Source of the DNA: Burkholderiales bacterium
GTDB taxonomy: Bacteria > Pseudomonadota > Gammaproteobacteria > Burkholderiales > Burkholderiaceae_C
Direction of reading: 5' to 3'
Length of the DNA: 18,439 nt
Assembly (NCBI GenBank): GCA_011390055.1
Contig: JAABTC010000004.1
Span: forward strand, 1 to 18,439
Below the pieces are notes generated by a model. That model was not told the origin of the DNA. It saw only the letters and a list, made by a program, of their open reading frames with translations, and did no database searches. Of this stretch, positions 8,977-16,204 are shown in pieces. The first letter of the stretch is position 1; each line of letters opens with the position of its first letter. The translations under genes were made by a program, and so were the position numbers.

Positions 8977-11300
8977 CAGGCGATCTTGAATCGCGACACC
9001 GATTGCTTCAATTCCTCGGCGGTGCGGCTCAACTCGCGCACCATCTGCGCGGTCGAGCGCGTGCCCTCGCCGGTCTGCTCGGTCACGGCGAAGATGTGCT
9101 GGATGTTGGCGGCCACCACGTTGGCCGACTTGGCTTCTTCGAGCGCGTTGCCCGAGATCTGCTCGATCAGCTCGGCCAGCTGACGCGTCACGCGGTCGAT
9201 GTCGCCGAGCGCCGAGCCGGCCGCATCGGACAGTCGCGTGCTCTCGACCACGCCCTGGGTCGAGCGCTCCATGGCGCCGACCGCGTCGGCGGTGTCGGTC
9301 TGGATGGCCTTCACCAGCGCCGCGATCTGGCGCGTGGCGTCGCCCGAGCGCTCGGCCAGGCGCTGGACTTCCTCGGCCACCACCGAGAAACCGCGCCCGG
9401 CTTCGCCGGCCGAGGCAGCCTGGATGGCCGCGTTCAGCGCCAGCACGTTGGTCTGCTCGGTGATGTCCGAGATCAGTTCGGTGATTTCGCCGATCTCCTG
9501 CGACGACTCGCCCAGGCGCTTGATGCGCTTGGAAGTTTCCTGGATCTGGTCGCGCATCGTGTTCATGCCGCCGATCGTGTTCTGCACCGCATCGCGGCCG
9601 GTCTCGGCCGCGGCCAGCGAGCGCCGCGCCACCTCGGCGGTCTGTTGCGCCTGGGCCGACACTTGGTTGATGCGACCGGCCATCTGCAGCACCGACTCGC
9701 CGGTTTCGCGGATCTCGCGCAACTGTTCCGTCGATGCCGCGAGCAGCTCGGTCGAGGTGTTCTCGACCTGCTGTGTCGTGTCGGTCACGCGGCCCACCGT
9801 GCCTTGCACCTGCGACACCAGCGTGCGCAATTCCTCGACGGTGTAGTTGACCGAGTCGGCGATGGCGCCGGTGATGTCTTCGGTCACCGTGGCCTGCTGG
9901 GTCAGATCGCCTTCGGCCACCGTCTGCAGTTCGTTCATCAGGCGCAAGATGGCCGCCTGGTTGGCATCGTTGACGCGCTTGGCTTCCTGCTCCTGGCGCT
10001 GCGCCTGCACCCGCTGGCTTTCGGCCTGGCGCGCCTGCACCGCCTGGTCGGCAACGAACAGGCGCAGCAAACCGTATCCGCCAGCGCCCAGAGCCAGCAG
10101 CCCCAACGCGACGAGCGCCAGCCGGCCGGCGCCGACACCGCCGCCTTCCAGCCGCTCCTGCAGCACGTCCAGACCTTGGCGCAACGGCTCGCTGTCGGCC
10201 AGCACCGACTTCTGCGCCTCGCGCGCAGCCACCAAGCCTTGGAGGTTGGTCATGATCGCGCCCGCTTCGGCGCGCGTCTTCTCGTACTGGGCCAGCAACT
10301 GGGTCAGGCGCTCACGCGTCTGCGGCTCGCGCGTGCCGGGCAACTTCAACTCGGCGCTGCCGTTCAACAGGCCGTTGGTCAGGTCGCGAAACTGCGTCAG
10401 GTCCTTGCCGAGCAGGAACACCGCCTCGGGGCTGACGCCATCGGTGGTCAGAAATTCATTGGCGCTCTTGCCGATGCGCTGGGTCAGCATCACGAGTTGC
10501 CCCGCGGCGCCGATTTCGGCGGCGCTCGCCTCCTGCTGCAGCTTGAGCGCCGACACCGTTTCGGCGGTCTCGAGCAACTCGGCCGATTGGAGGTTGATCG
10601 TGCGCAGCGACTGGCCCACCTGCGTCAGCGCCTTCTGTTGGCCAACCACCACGCTGGCGTTCTTCTCGGCACGGTCGATCAGCGGCATCAGCGGTTCGAT
10701 CGCCCCCTGCGCCTGCGGCGGCGCTGCGGCCACGTCGGCACTGCCGTCGCGCAGGCCGCGCAGGTTGCGCGCCAAGGCTTCGGCGCTCTCGCGCACTTCG
10801 GGGAACGCCGGCACGCTGCCCACCAAGGCCTGCGTGACCGACTTGGCCAAGCGCTGCGCCTGCATCTGGGCCTGGCCGCCGGCACCGACCTGGGCCGCGC
10901 TGCGGTTGGCCGCGCTGATCGCCAGGTAGGCGCCGAGCAACAGCGCCACCACGCCACCGACGACCGCGAAGCTCAGCATGCGCCGCTGCTGCGCCAGCGG
11001 TAGCCCGCCGATCAGCGGCAGACCGGTGGCTGCAACGCTGGCTGCATCGTCGCCGGGCAGGCGCGTCTCGGTGAAATCACCGGCCGCCTCGGAAGGCAGC
11101 GCCTCAGACAGGATCGACGAATCGCGCGACTGCGTTGATTGCTGGCTCGGCGTGTTCATGTCCAGCGTCATCGGCGCGGGTGACATCAGGGCGGCTTCGC
11201 TGGCGTTCATCGGTGAGATCTCATCGAAGAACGAGCCCATGTCGTCGTTGGACTTGGGGTTGCGCTGGCTCTTGCTGCTGAACTTGTCGAGGAAACTCAT
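8976..11300 (-). CDS. pilJ: Type IV pilus methyl-accepting chemoreceptor PilJ
   Basis: The product is 774 residues. A polar, probably disordered cytoplasmic leader occupies residues 1-106. Transmembrane segment 1 is at about 108-130, and a helical periplasmic PilJ-type sensor region spans about 145-390 (QRLAKSVTQALVGS, QLVMLTQRIGKSANEFL). Transmembrane segment 2 is at about 394-416. HAMP-like helices precede a long MCP signalling coiled coil. The receptor tip is at about 612-652 (EQTNVLALNAAIQAASAGEAGRGFSVVAEEVQRLAER), matching the conserved kinase-contact hairpin. P. aeruginosa PilJ is about 680 residues and begins close to its first membrane helix, so the leader here is an extension. An AGGGG ribosome-binding sequence lies 5 nt ahead of the start. 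PilJ should sit in the inner membrane and control ChpA through PilI. Its stop overlaps the chpA start, which favours coupled expression. Confidence 0.95.
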   Translation of the reverse strand: MSFLDKFSSKSQRNPKSNDDMGSFFDEISPMNASEAALMSPAPMTLDMNTPSQQSTQSRDSSILSEALPSEAAGDFTETRLPGDDAASVAATGLPLIGGLPLAQQRRMLSFAVVGGVVALLLGAYLAISAANRSAAQVGAGGQAQMQAQRLAKSVTQALVGSVPAFPEVRESAEALARNLRGLRDGSADVAAAPPQAQGAIEPLMPLIDRAEKNASVVVGQQKALTQVGQSLRTINLQSAELLETAETVSALKLQQEASAAEIGAAGQLVMLTQRIGKSANEFLTTDGVSPEAVFLLGKDLTQFRDLTNGLLNGSAELKLPGTREPQTRERLTQLLAQYEKTRAEAGAIMTNLQGLVAAREAQKSVLADSEPLRQGLDVLQERLEGGGVGAGRLALVALGLLALGAGGYGLLRLFVADQAVQARQAESQRVQAQRQEQEAKRVNDANQAAILRLMNELQTVAEGDLTQQATVTEDITGAIADSVNYTVEELRTLVSQVQGTVGRVTDTTQQVENTSTELLAASTEQLREIRETGESVLQMAGRINQVSAQAQQTAEVARRSLAAAETGRDAVQNTIGGMNTMRDQIQETSKRIKRLGESSQEIGEITELISDITEQTNVLALNAAIQAASAGEAGRGFSVVAEEVQRLAERSGDATRQIAALVKAIQTDTADAVGAMERSTQGVVESTRLSDAAGSALGDIDRVTRQLAELIEQISGNALEEAKSANVVAANIQHIFAVTEQTGEGTRSTAQMVRELSRTAEELKQSVSRFKIA

Positions 11301-11333
11301 GCTGACCCCTGATGGTTCTGGGTATGGTGTGGT

Positions 11334-11873
11334 TCAGGCCACGATGGACAGGAAACGCACGTCGCGCGTCAGTGCGGCCAGATCGAGCGCCTGCCAGCGG
11401 CGCCCCTGCGCGTCGCGCCACAGCGTGGGTGCGAACGCCGGCCGCTCGGTGGCCGCGCCGTCCGGCGCGTCTGCATCGGCCTGCAACTGCTCGATCGCGC
11501 GCAGGCCGGCCAGGCGGTCGACCAGCAGCGCGACGTTCAACCCCAGCGGCGCGCCGAGGGCGACGAGCCGGCTCTGGTCGCGGGCGCCGGCGTCCAGCGG
11601 CCGATCGCCCAGGCCGACGAAGCGCGCCAGGTCGACCACGCCGTGCAGGCCCCCGCGCAGGTTGGCCACGCCGACGAACCACGGCTGGGTGTGCGGCACG
11701 CTCAGCAACGGCGCCATCGGGAAAATTTCGCCGGCCTGCTCGAGCGGCAACAACAGCCCGTGGCCGCGGCACTCCACCGCCAGCCACGCTTGCCCACGGG
11801 GCTGCGTCCGCGCGGCCTGCATGCGCTCGGCCAGGCGGGTCTGCAGCTCACGCAGGGCTTGCTTGTTCGCCAT
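11334..11873 (-). CDS. pilI: CheW-like adaptor PilI of the pilus chemosensory system
   Basis: The product is 179 residues and consists mainly of one CheW domain. Recognisable parts are WLAVECRGHGLLLPLEQAGEIFPM, followed by VPHTQPWFVGVANLRGGLHGVVDLARFVGL, the CheW core that binds receptor and kinase, and the later strand LVALGAPLGLNVALLVDRLAGL. A short N-terminal helix (about residues 1-25) precedes the domain, as in other PilI proteins. It should be a soluble cytoplasmic link between PilJ and the CheW-like domain of ChpA. It lies 33 nt upstream of pilJ on the same strand. A repeat-rich gap of about 190 nt separates it from pilH. The ribosome-binding signal (AAGG about 10 nt upstream) is weak. 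Confidence 0.9.
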   Translation of the reverse strand: MANKQALRELQTRLAERMQAARTQPRGQAWLAVECRGHGLLLPLEQAGEIFPMAPLLSVPHTQPWFVGVANLRGGLHGVVDLARFVGLGDRPLDAGARDQSRLVALGAPLGLNVALLVDRLAGLRAIEQLQADADAPDGAATERPAFAPTLWRDAQGRRWQALDLAALTRDVRFLSIVA

Positions 11874-11982
11874 GGTCTAGGCCCTTCGGCCGCCTGCATT
11901 GAGGCTGCCCAAGCAACCGCCACGGAACCGGCTTTGCCGGGGCGTAGGCGGGCGGCCCCCTTGGGGGGGCGCAGGCCGCGGC

Positions 11983-12008
11983 TCCGAGTCCGCCTGCGCG
12001 GACTCGGA
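11983..12008. repeat. Perfect 11-bp hairpin inside repeat copy 1
   Basis: The arms tccgagtccgc and gcggactcgga are perfect complements around a 4-nt loop (ctgc). No T-run follows on either strand, so a standard intrinsic terminator is not supported. It could stabilise or process the pilG-pilH transcript. Confidence 0.7.
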
Positions 12009-12019
12009 CGGCCAAGCTA

Positions 12020-12038
12020 GCGAAGCCTTTGGCTTCGC
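12020..12038. repeat. Perfect 8-bp hairpin inside repeat copy 1
   Basis: The arms gcgaagcc and ggcttcgc enclose a 3-nt loop (ttt). An outer pair, ccaagct (12012-12018) with agcttgg (12053-12059), could enclose this hairpin and make a larger stem-loop just downstream of the pilH stop. No U-tract follows, so termination is uncertain. Confidence 0.65.
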
Positions 12039-12067
12039 GTGGAGCGGCAGCGAGCTTGGGGGTTTCA

Positions 12068-12433
12068 TCAATCAAACGCGTGGATTTTTGCCAACAGCTC
12101 GTCGGCGTTGACGGGCTTGACGACGTAGTCGCGCGCGCCCTGGCGCATGCCCCAGACCTTGTCGGTTTCCAGACCTTTGCTGGTGCACAGGATCACCGGC
12201 ACGTCGACGAAACGCGGGTCGCGCGTGATCGCCCGCGTCAGCTGGAAACCGTTCTGCCCGGGCATGACCACGTCCATCAGGATCAGGTCGGGCTTGTCGT
12301 CGGCCAGGCGGCGCATGGCTTCGTCGCCGTTTTCGGCGGTGCGCACGGCATAGCCCTTGCGCGAGAGCAACTCGCTCAGGTGGTGGAGTTCGGTCTTGGA
12401 ATCGTCGACCAGCAGGATTTTCTGGATGGGCAT
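12068..12433 (-). CDS. pilH: Response regulator PilH (stand-alone receiver)
   Basis: The product is 121 residues and is a single CheY-like receiver with no output domain. The acidic pair is D10/D11, the phospho-acceptor is D54 in LILMDVVMPG, the switch threonine is T84 in ILCTSKG, and the conserved lysine is K106 in VVKPV. This matches PilH, which in the Pil-Chp system receives phosphate from ChpA and, in Pseudomonas, opposes or tunes PilG signalling in pilus extension and retraction. It lies downstream of pilG with an 81-nt gap. No good ribosome-binding sequence precedes the ATG. Its stop is followed at once by the hairpin-rich repeat. Assignment to pilH rather than pilG rests on gene order and on the QxxLxxLLSRKGYxVxTAENGxEA-type sequence. 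Confidence 0.9.
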   Translation of the reverse strand: MPIQKILLVDDSKTELHHLSELLSRKGYAVRTAENGDEAMRRLADDKPDLILMDVVMPGQNGFQLTRAITRDPRFVDVPVILCTSKGLETDKVWGMRQGARDYVVKPVNADELLAKIHAFD

Positions 12434-12514
12434 GGAGGGCTCGGGTGATGCAGACAGCGTGTGCGGTGTGGGGGCAGGGGGTCGGGTCGCTGGGCTGGCG
12501 GGCGCCGCCTGGGC

Positions 12515-12919
12515 CTAGACGACCGGCCGGTACTGCGCCACGGCGCGCAGCAGCTGTTCTTTGGTGAACGGCTTGGTCAGGTAGTCTTCCGAGCCGACCA
12601 TGCGCCCGCGGGCCTTGTCGAACAGGCCGTCCTTGGACGACAGCATGATCACCGGCACCTGCGCGAAGCGCGGGTTGCGCTTGATGATTGCGCAGGTCTG
12701 GTAACCGTCCAGGCGTGGCATCAGGATGTCGCAGAAGATCAGCGCCGGCGCGTGATCGCTGACCTTGGCCAGGGCATCGAAGCCGTCTTCGGCCAGCACC
12801 ACTTCATGGCCGCCCTGGGCCAGGAAGATCTCGGCGCTGCGACGGATCGTGTTGCTGTCGTCGATGACGAGCACCTTGACGCCGGGGGACTGGCTGTCGA
12901 TCACCGTTGCGTTGCTCAA
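12515..12919 (-). CDS. pilG: Response regulator PilG (stand-alone receiver), TTG start
   Basis: The product is 134 residues. A short leader of about 14 residues is followed by one CheY-like receiver: acidic pair D20/D21 (VLVIDDSNTIRRSAE), phospho-acceptor D64 (IFCDILMPRLDG), switch serine S94 (IMLSSKDG) and lysine K116 (YLTKPFTKEQLL). The sequence is strongly PilG-like. In the Pil-Chp pathway it receives phosphate from ChpA and promotes pilus extension. The start codon is TTG, preceded by a strong AAGGAG ribosome-binding sequence 7 nt upstream; no in-frame ATG fits that signal. It is the first pil gene of the leftward cluster. It follows the rubredoxin gene by 58 nt on the same strand, so it could be read through from there. 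I see no convincing promoter in that 58-nt gap. Confidence 0.92.
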   Translation of the reverse strand: MSNATVIDSQSPGVKVLVIDDSNTIRRSAEIFLAQGGHEVVLAEDGFDALAKVSDHAPALIFCDILMPRLDGYQTCAIIKRNPRFAQVPVIMLSSKDGLFDKARGRMVGSEDYLTKPFTKEQLLRAVAQYRPVV

Positions 12920-12926
12920 ACAGCTG

Positions 12927-12932
12927 CTCCTT
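12927..12932 (-). promoter_or_regulatory. Strong ribosome-binding site that fixes the pilG TTG start
   Basis: On the minus strand this reads AAGGAG, 7 nt ahead of a TTG codon. It is the best Shine-Dalgarno match in the pil cluster and supports TTG as the pilG start despite the rare initiation codon. Confidence 0.8.
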
Positions 12933-12977
12933 CAAGCCGGCAGGTAAAGGCGGTGGCGGCGACAGCCGGCAGGCCGA

Positions 12978-13154
12978 CTAGAGCTCCACCATCTCGAAAT
13001 CTTCCTTGCGCGCACCGCATTCGGGGCACGTCCAGTTCATCGGGACGGCGGCCCAGGCGGTGCCAGGGGCGAGCCCGTGTTCCGGATCGCCCTCGGCTTC
13101 GTTGTAGATCCAGCCGCAGATCAGGCACATCCAGGTACGCGCTTGTTCGCTCAC
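12978..13154 (-). CDS. Rubredoxin
   Basis: The product is a 58-residue single-domain rubredoxin. The iron ligands are C10 and C13 (CLICG) and C43 and C46 (CPECG). The conserved core has WIYNEAEGDPEHGLAPGTAW and VPMNWTCPECGARKEDFEMVEL. Such proteins carry one Fe(Cys)4 centre and pass single electrons in the cytoplasm. The redox partner is not evident here. I chose a GTG start because it gives a normal N-terminus (MSEQARTWMC). The same frame opens further upstream at TTG codons (13163 and 13169), and an ATG at 13130 lies one codon before the first ligand cysteine. None has a clear ribosome-binding site, so the start is uncertain by a few residues. It is divergent from the thiD-like gene and lies upstream of pilG on the same strand. 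Confidence 0.9.
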   Translation of the reverse strand: MSEQARTWMCLICGWIYNEAEGDPEHGLAPGTAWAAVPMNWTCPECGARKEDFEMVEL

Positions 13155-13172
13155 GTGTGGCAAAGTCAATCA

Positions 13173-13194
13173 CTACAATGGGTGGCGATTGTAG
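13173..13194. promoter_or_regulatory. Palindrome with a TACAAT -10-like box on each strand, between rubredoxin and the thiD-like gene
   Basis: The arms ctacaat and attgtag are a perfect 7-bp inverted repeat with an 8-nt spacer. Each arm provides TACAAT, one mismatch from the sigma-70 -10 consensus, on its own strand. Transcription would start near 13186 rightward (thiD-like, hemL) and near 13181 leftward (rubredoxin, perhaps the pil genes). The matching -35 regions are weak. The palindrome could also be a regulator site. Confidence 0.45.
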
Positions 13195-13258
13195 ACAGCG
13201 CATACTTGAAGAACCCGATACAGCGTAGGCACATACGCAACTTTCTTCACAATCTTCT

Positions 13259-13277
13259 GGAGGTTTGTCCGACCTCC
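13259..13277 (+). promoter_or_regulatory. Small hairpin holding a GGAGGT sequence in the thiD-like leader
   Basis: GGAGGT pairs perfectly with ACCTCC across a 7-nt loop. The GGAGG looks like an excellent ribosome-binding site but lies about 40 nt ahead of the chosen ATG and is not spaced for an in-frame start. It may be chance or a small leader element. Confidence 0.3.
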
Positions 13278-13301
13278 GCAACCGCGCCGGACGACCCCCG
13301 C

Positions 13302-14279
13302 ATGAACGCCCCGACCCCTCCGTCCGACTCCTCCTCCAGCACGCCCGAAGAAGCCGCGCCGGCCTGCGTGATGAGCTTCAACGCCAGCGATGCGAGCGGC
13401 GCCGGCGGCAGCGCGGGAGACGTCGCGACGATCGCCGCGATGGGCGCGCATGCGTTGCCGGTGATCACCTCGATCGTCGTGCGCGACAGTGCGGAGATTT
13501 TCGACCAGCACCCCGTCGATGCGGAGGCGATCGCCGAACAGGCCCGCACGATCCTCGAAGATGTCACGATCTCGGGCTGGAAGGTGGGCTTTCTGGGCAG
13601 TGCCGATGCCGTCAGCGCGGTGGCCGAGATCCTGTCCGACTACCCGGATGTTCCGCTGGTGAGCTACCTGCCCAGTCTGGGGTGGCTCGACGAAGACGAA
13701 TTGCAGCCCTACCTCGACGCGTTTCGCGAGCTGATCCTGCCGGCCACCGAGGTGCTGGTGGGCAACCACAAGACGCTGACCGATTTCCTGCTGCCCGAAT
13801 GGGACAACGAGCGCCCGCCGTCGGCGCGCGAGTTGGCCGTGGCGGCCGGCGAGCATGGTGCGCGTTACGTGCTGGTCACCGGCGTGATGCTGCCCGGCAA
13901 GACCAGCGAGCAGTGGATCGACAACGTGCTGGCCTCGGCCCAAGGCGCCATCACCGGCGAGAAGTTCGAGCGCTTCGAAGCCAGCTTCGTCGGCGCGGGC
14001 GACACCCTGTCGGCCGCGCTCGCGGCCTTGCTGGCTGCGGGCAGCGAGCTGTCGGCCGCCATCGGCGAAGCCCTGGCTTTCCTCGACCAGAGCCTGGATG
14101 CTGGCTTTCGGCCCGGCATGGGCAACGTGATCCCCGACCGCTTCTTCTGGGCGTTGCCGGCTGGCGACGAAGCTGACGAAAACCTGGCCGAGTCGGCCCG
14201 CGCTGGCGACGACGCGGCGCCCGGCGCGGAGGCCGACACGCTGGCCGACACACCGAGCGGCCCGCGCCGCATGCACTGA
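13302..14279 (+). CDS. Divergent ThiD-like (hydroxymethylpyrimidine / phosphomethylpyrimidine kinase family) protein
   Basis: The product is 325 residues. The kinase-like core runs from about residue 22 to 285, preceded by a Ser/Pro-rich leader and followed by an acidic Ala-rich tail of about 40 residues (286-325). Core motifs follow the ThiD/ribokinase-like fold: SFNASDASGAGGSAGD (ThiD proteins have AGSDSSGGAGIQAD), AMGAHALPVITSIVVRD, GWKVGFLGSADAVSAVAEIL, YVLVTGVML, and the anion-hole and catalytic stretch VGAGDTLSAALAALL. ThiD enzymes usually have GTGC here, with cysteine as catalytic residue. This protein has D234 (GAGD), as ribokinase and other members do. The usual substrate-loop residues (DPVM, PNxxEA) are also replaced. 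ThiD activity is therefore doubtful; it may act on another substrate. No other thiamine genes lie nearby. It sits 30 nt before hemL and is probably cotranscribed. The ATG start has no good ribosome-binding site. Confidence 0.75.
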   Translation: MNAPTPPSDSSSSTPEEAAPACVMSFNASDASGAGGSAGDVATIAAMGAHALPVITSIVVRDSAEIFDQHPVDAEAIAEQARTILEDVTISGWKVGFLGSADAVSAVAEILSDYPDVPLVSYLPSLGWLDEDELQPYLDAFRELILPATEVLVGNHKTLTDFLLPEWDNERPPSARELAVAAGEHGARYVLVTGVMLPGKTSEQWIDNVLASAQGAITGEKFERFEASFVGAGDTLSAALAALLAAGSELSAAIGEALAFLDQSLDAGFRPGMGNVIPDRFFWALPAGDEADENLAESARAGDDAAPGAEADTLADTPSGPRRMH

Positions 14280-14309
14280 ACCAAAACCCACGGTCGACGG
14301 ACCTCTTCG

Positions 14310-15605
<1,296 letters not shown>

Positions 15606-15634
15606 TCGCCCGGCGCCCGCGCCAAAACGATCCA

Positions 15635-15726
15635 CCCCAGCTTCCCGCCACGGATCCGGCTCCGCCGGTCCGTCGGCGGACGGCCCCCCTGGGGGGTAGC
15701 GAGCGCCAGCGAGCTTGGGGGCTCCA
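15635..15726. repeat. Dispersed intergenic repeat, copy 2 (short form), between hemL and a convergent gene
   Basis: This occupies most of the 121-nt convergent gap. It shares with copy 1 the block near 15644-15667, the hairpin ggcccccctgggggg (15682-15696) and the identical end cagcgagcttggggg (15707-15721). It lacks the two extra hairpins of copy 1. The end block again lies right beside the stop codon of a leftward gene. The C-run/G-run stem could act as a two-way transcription barrier between the convergent genes, but no T-run follows it. Confidence 0.75.
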
Positions 15727-16191
15727 CTACACAGGAGACGAGCGCATGGCGTAGGTCTTGCTGCCGAGCCACAAGTACTCGACACGCAAAATCGCATCGC
15801 CTTTTTCGCCAGCGAAGGTGAAGCCCAGCAAAGCCAACTCGGTGCCGTTCTGCAGCGGCGGCACGTTCCAGGCCTGCGTCCGGGTCAACGGCGCCAGCTC
15901 GATGTGCCAGACGCGGTCCTTGCGCGTGGGCACCTGGGCTTGCGCCAGCAGCTTCGCGCCGTCGACCGGCGCCGTCTGTGCCGGCAGGGCGCGGCTTTTC
16001 AGGTCGGCCGGCAGCTTCAGATCGGGCACGACTTCCAGGTCGAACTCGGCATGCGGGTTGCGCCAGGCGACCTTCGTCGCGCGGCCCTCGAGGTAGATCG
16101 GGCGCTCCTGGTCGAAGCTGCTCCAGCCATGGTGGGCGCGCGCGGTCAGCGGCAGCGCGGCAGCGCCAAGAAGCAAGGTACGTCGGTGCAT
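15727..16191 (-). CDS. Small exported protein of unknown function (DUF6152-like), predicted mature N-terminus His-His
   Basis: The product is 154 residues. A short signal peptide (MHRRTLLLGAAALPLTARA) ends in an A-R-A cleavage site and leaves a mature protein starting HHGWSSFDQ. The two arginines at the start are not a full Tat motif. The mature part looks like a small beta protein: YLEGRATKVAWRNPHAEFDLEV, VWHIELAPLTRTQAWNV, ELALLGFTFAGEKGDAILRVEYLWLGSKTY. I associate this pattern (HHGW-S-FD, then WRNPHAE) with the uncharacterised DUF6152 family. It is the second gene of a leftward pair. Its AGGAG ribosome-binding site overlaps the TAG stop of the membrane-protein gene before it, so the two are tightly coupled. 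Conserved-looking histidines (20, 21, 47, 96) could bind metal; that is inference. Confidence 0.8.
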   Translation of the reverse strand: MHRRTLLLGAAALPLTARAHHGWSSFDQERPIYLEGRATKVAWRNPHAEFDLEVVPDLKLPADLKSRALPAQTAPVDGAKLLAQAQVPTRKDRVWHIELAPLTRTQAWNVPPLQNGTELALLGFTFAGEKGDAILRVEYLWLGSKTYAMRSSPV

Positions 16192-16199
16192 CGTTTCGT

Positions 16200-16204
16200 C
16201 TCCT
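16200..16204 (-). promoter_or_regulatory. Ribosome-binding site overlapping the upstream stop codon
   Basis: On the minus strand AGGAG shares bases with the TAG stop of the membrane-protein gene and lies 8 nt before the ATG of the exported protein. It supports both the chosen start and translational coupling of the pair. Confidence 0.75.

Larger units (their letters stand above)
11908..12067. repeat. Dispersed intergenic repeat, copy 1 (long form), between pilI and pilH
   Basis: This fills nearly all of the gap between pilH and pilI. It shares three blocks, in the same order and orientation, with copy 2 near 15635-15726: a ccgccacgga-ccggct-gccgg block, a C-run/G-run hairpin (ggccccc-ggggg), and an identical 15-nt end, cagcgagcttggggg. 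The long form adds about 65 nt holding two perfect hairpins. The end block abuts the stop codon of the leftward gene pilH. I recognise this type as a common Burkholderiales intergenic element; its function is not known to me. Confidence 0.75.

Noticed and set aside
6370..9183. A rightward open frame of 937 codons antisense to chpA and the end of pilJ.
   Set aside because: It is rich in Arg, Gln and His, as expected for the reverse frame of high-GC coding DNA. It shows no domain, and the opposite strand encodes clear ChpA and PilJ.
11983..12038. The two hairpins as intrinsic terminators.
   Set aside because: The stems are strong, but no run of T follows on either strand, so they are recorded as hairpins of a repeat only.
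13265..14176. A rightward frame starting at a TTG after the GGAGG sequence, overlapping the thiD-like gene.
   Set aside because: The ribosome-binding spacing is too short, and the translation is Arg-rich without motifs, whereas the neighbouring frame has kinase motifs.
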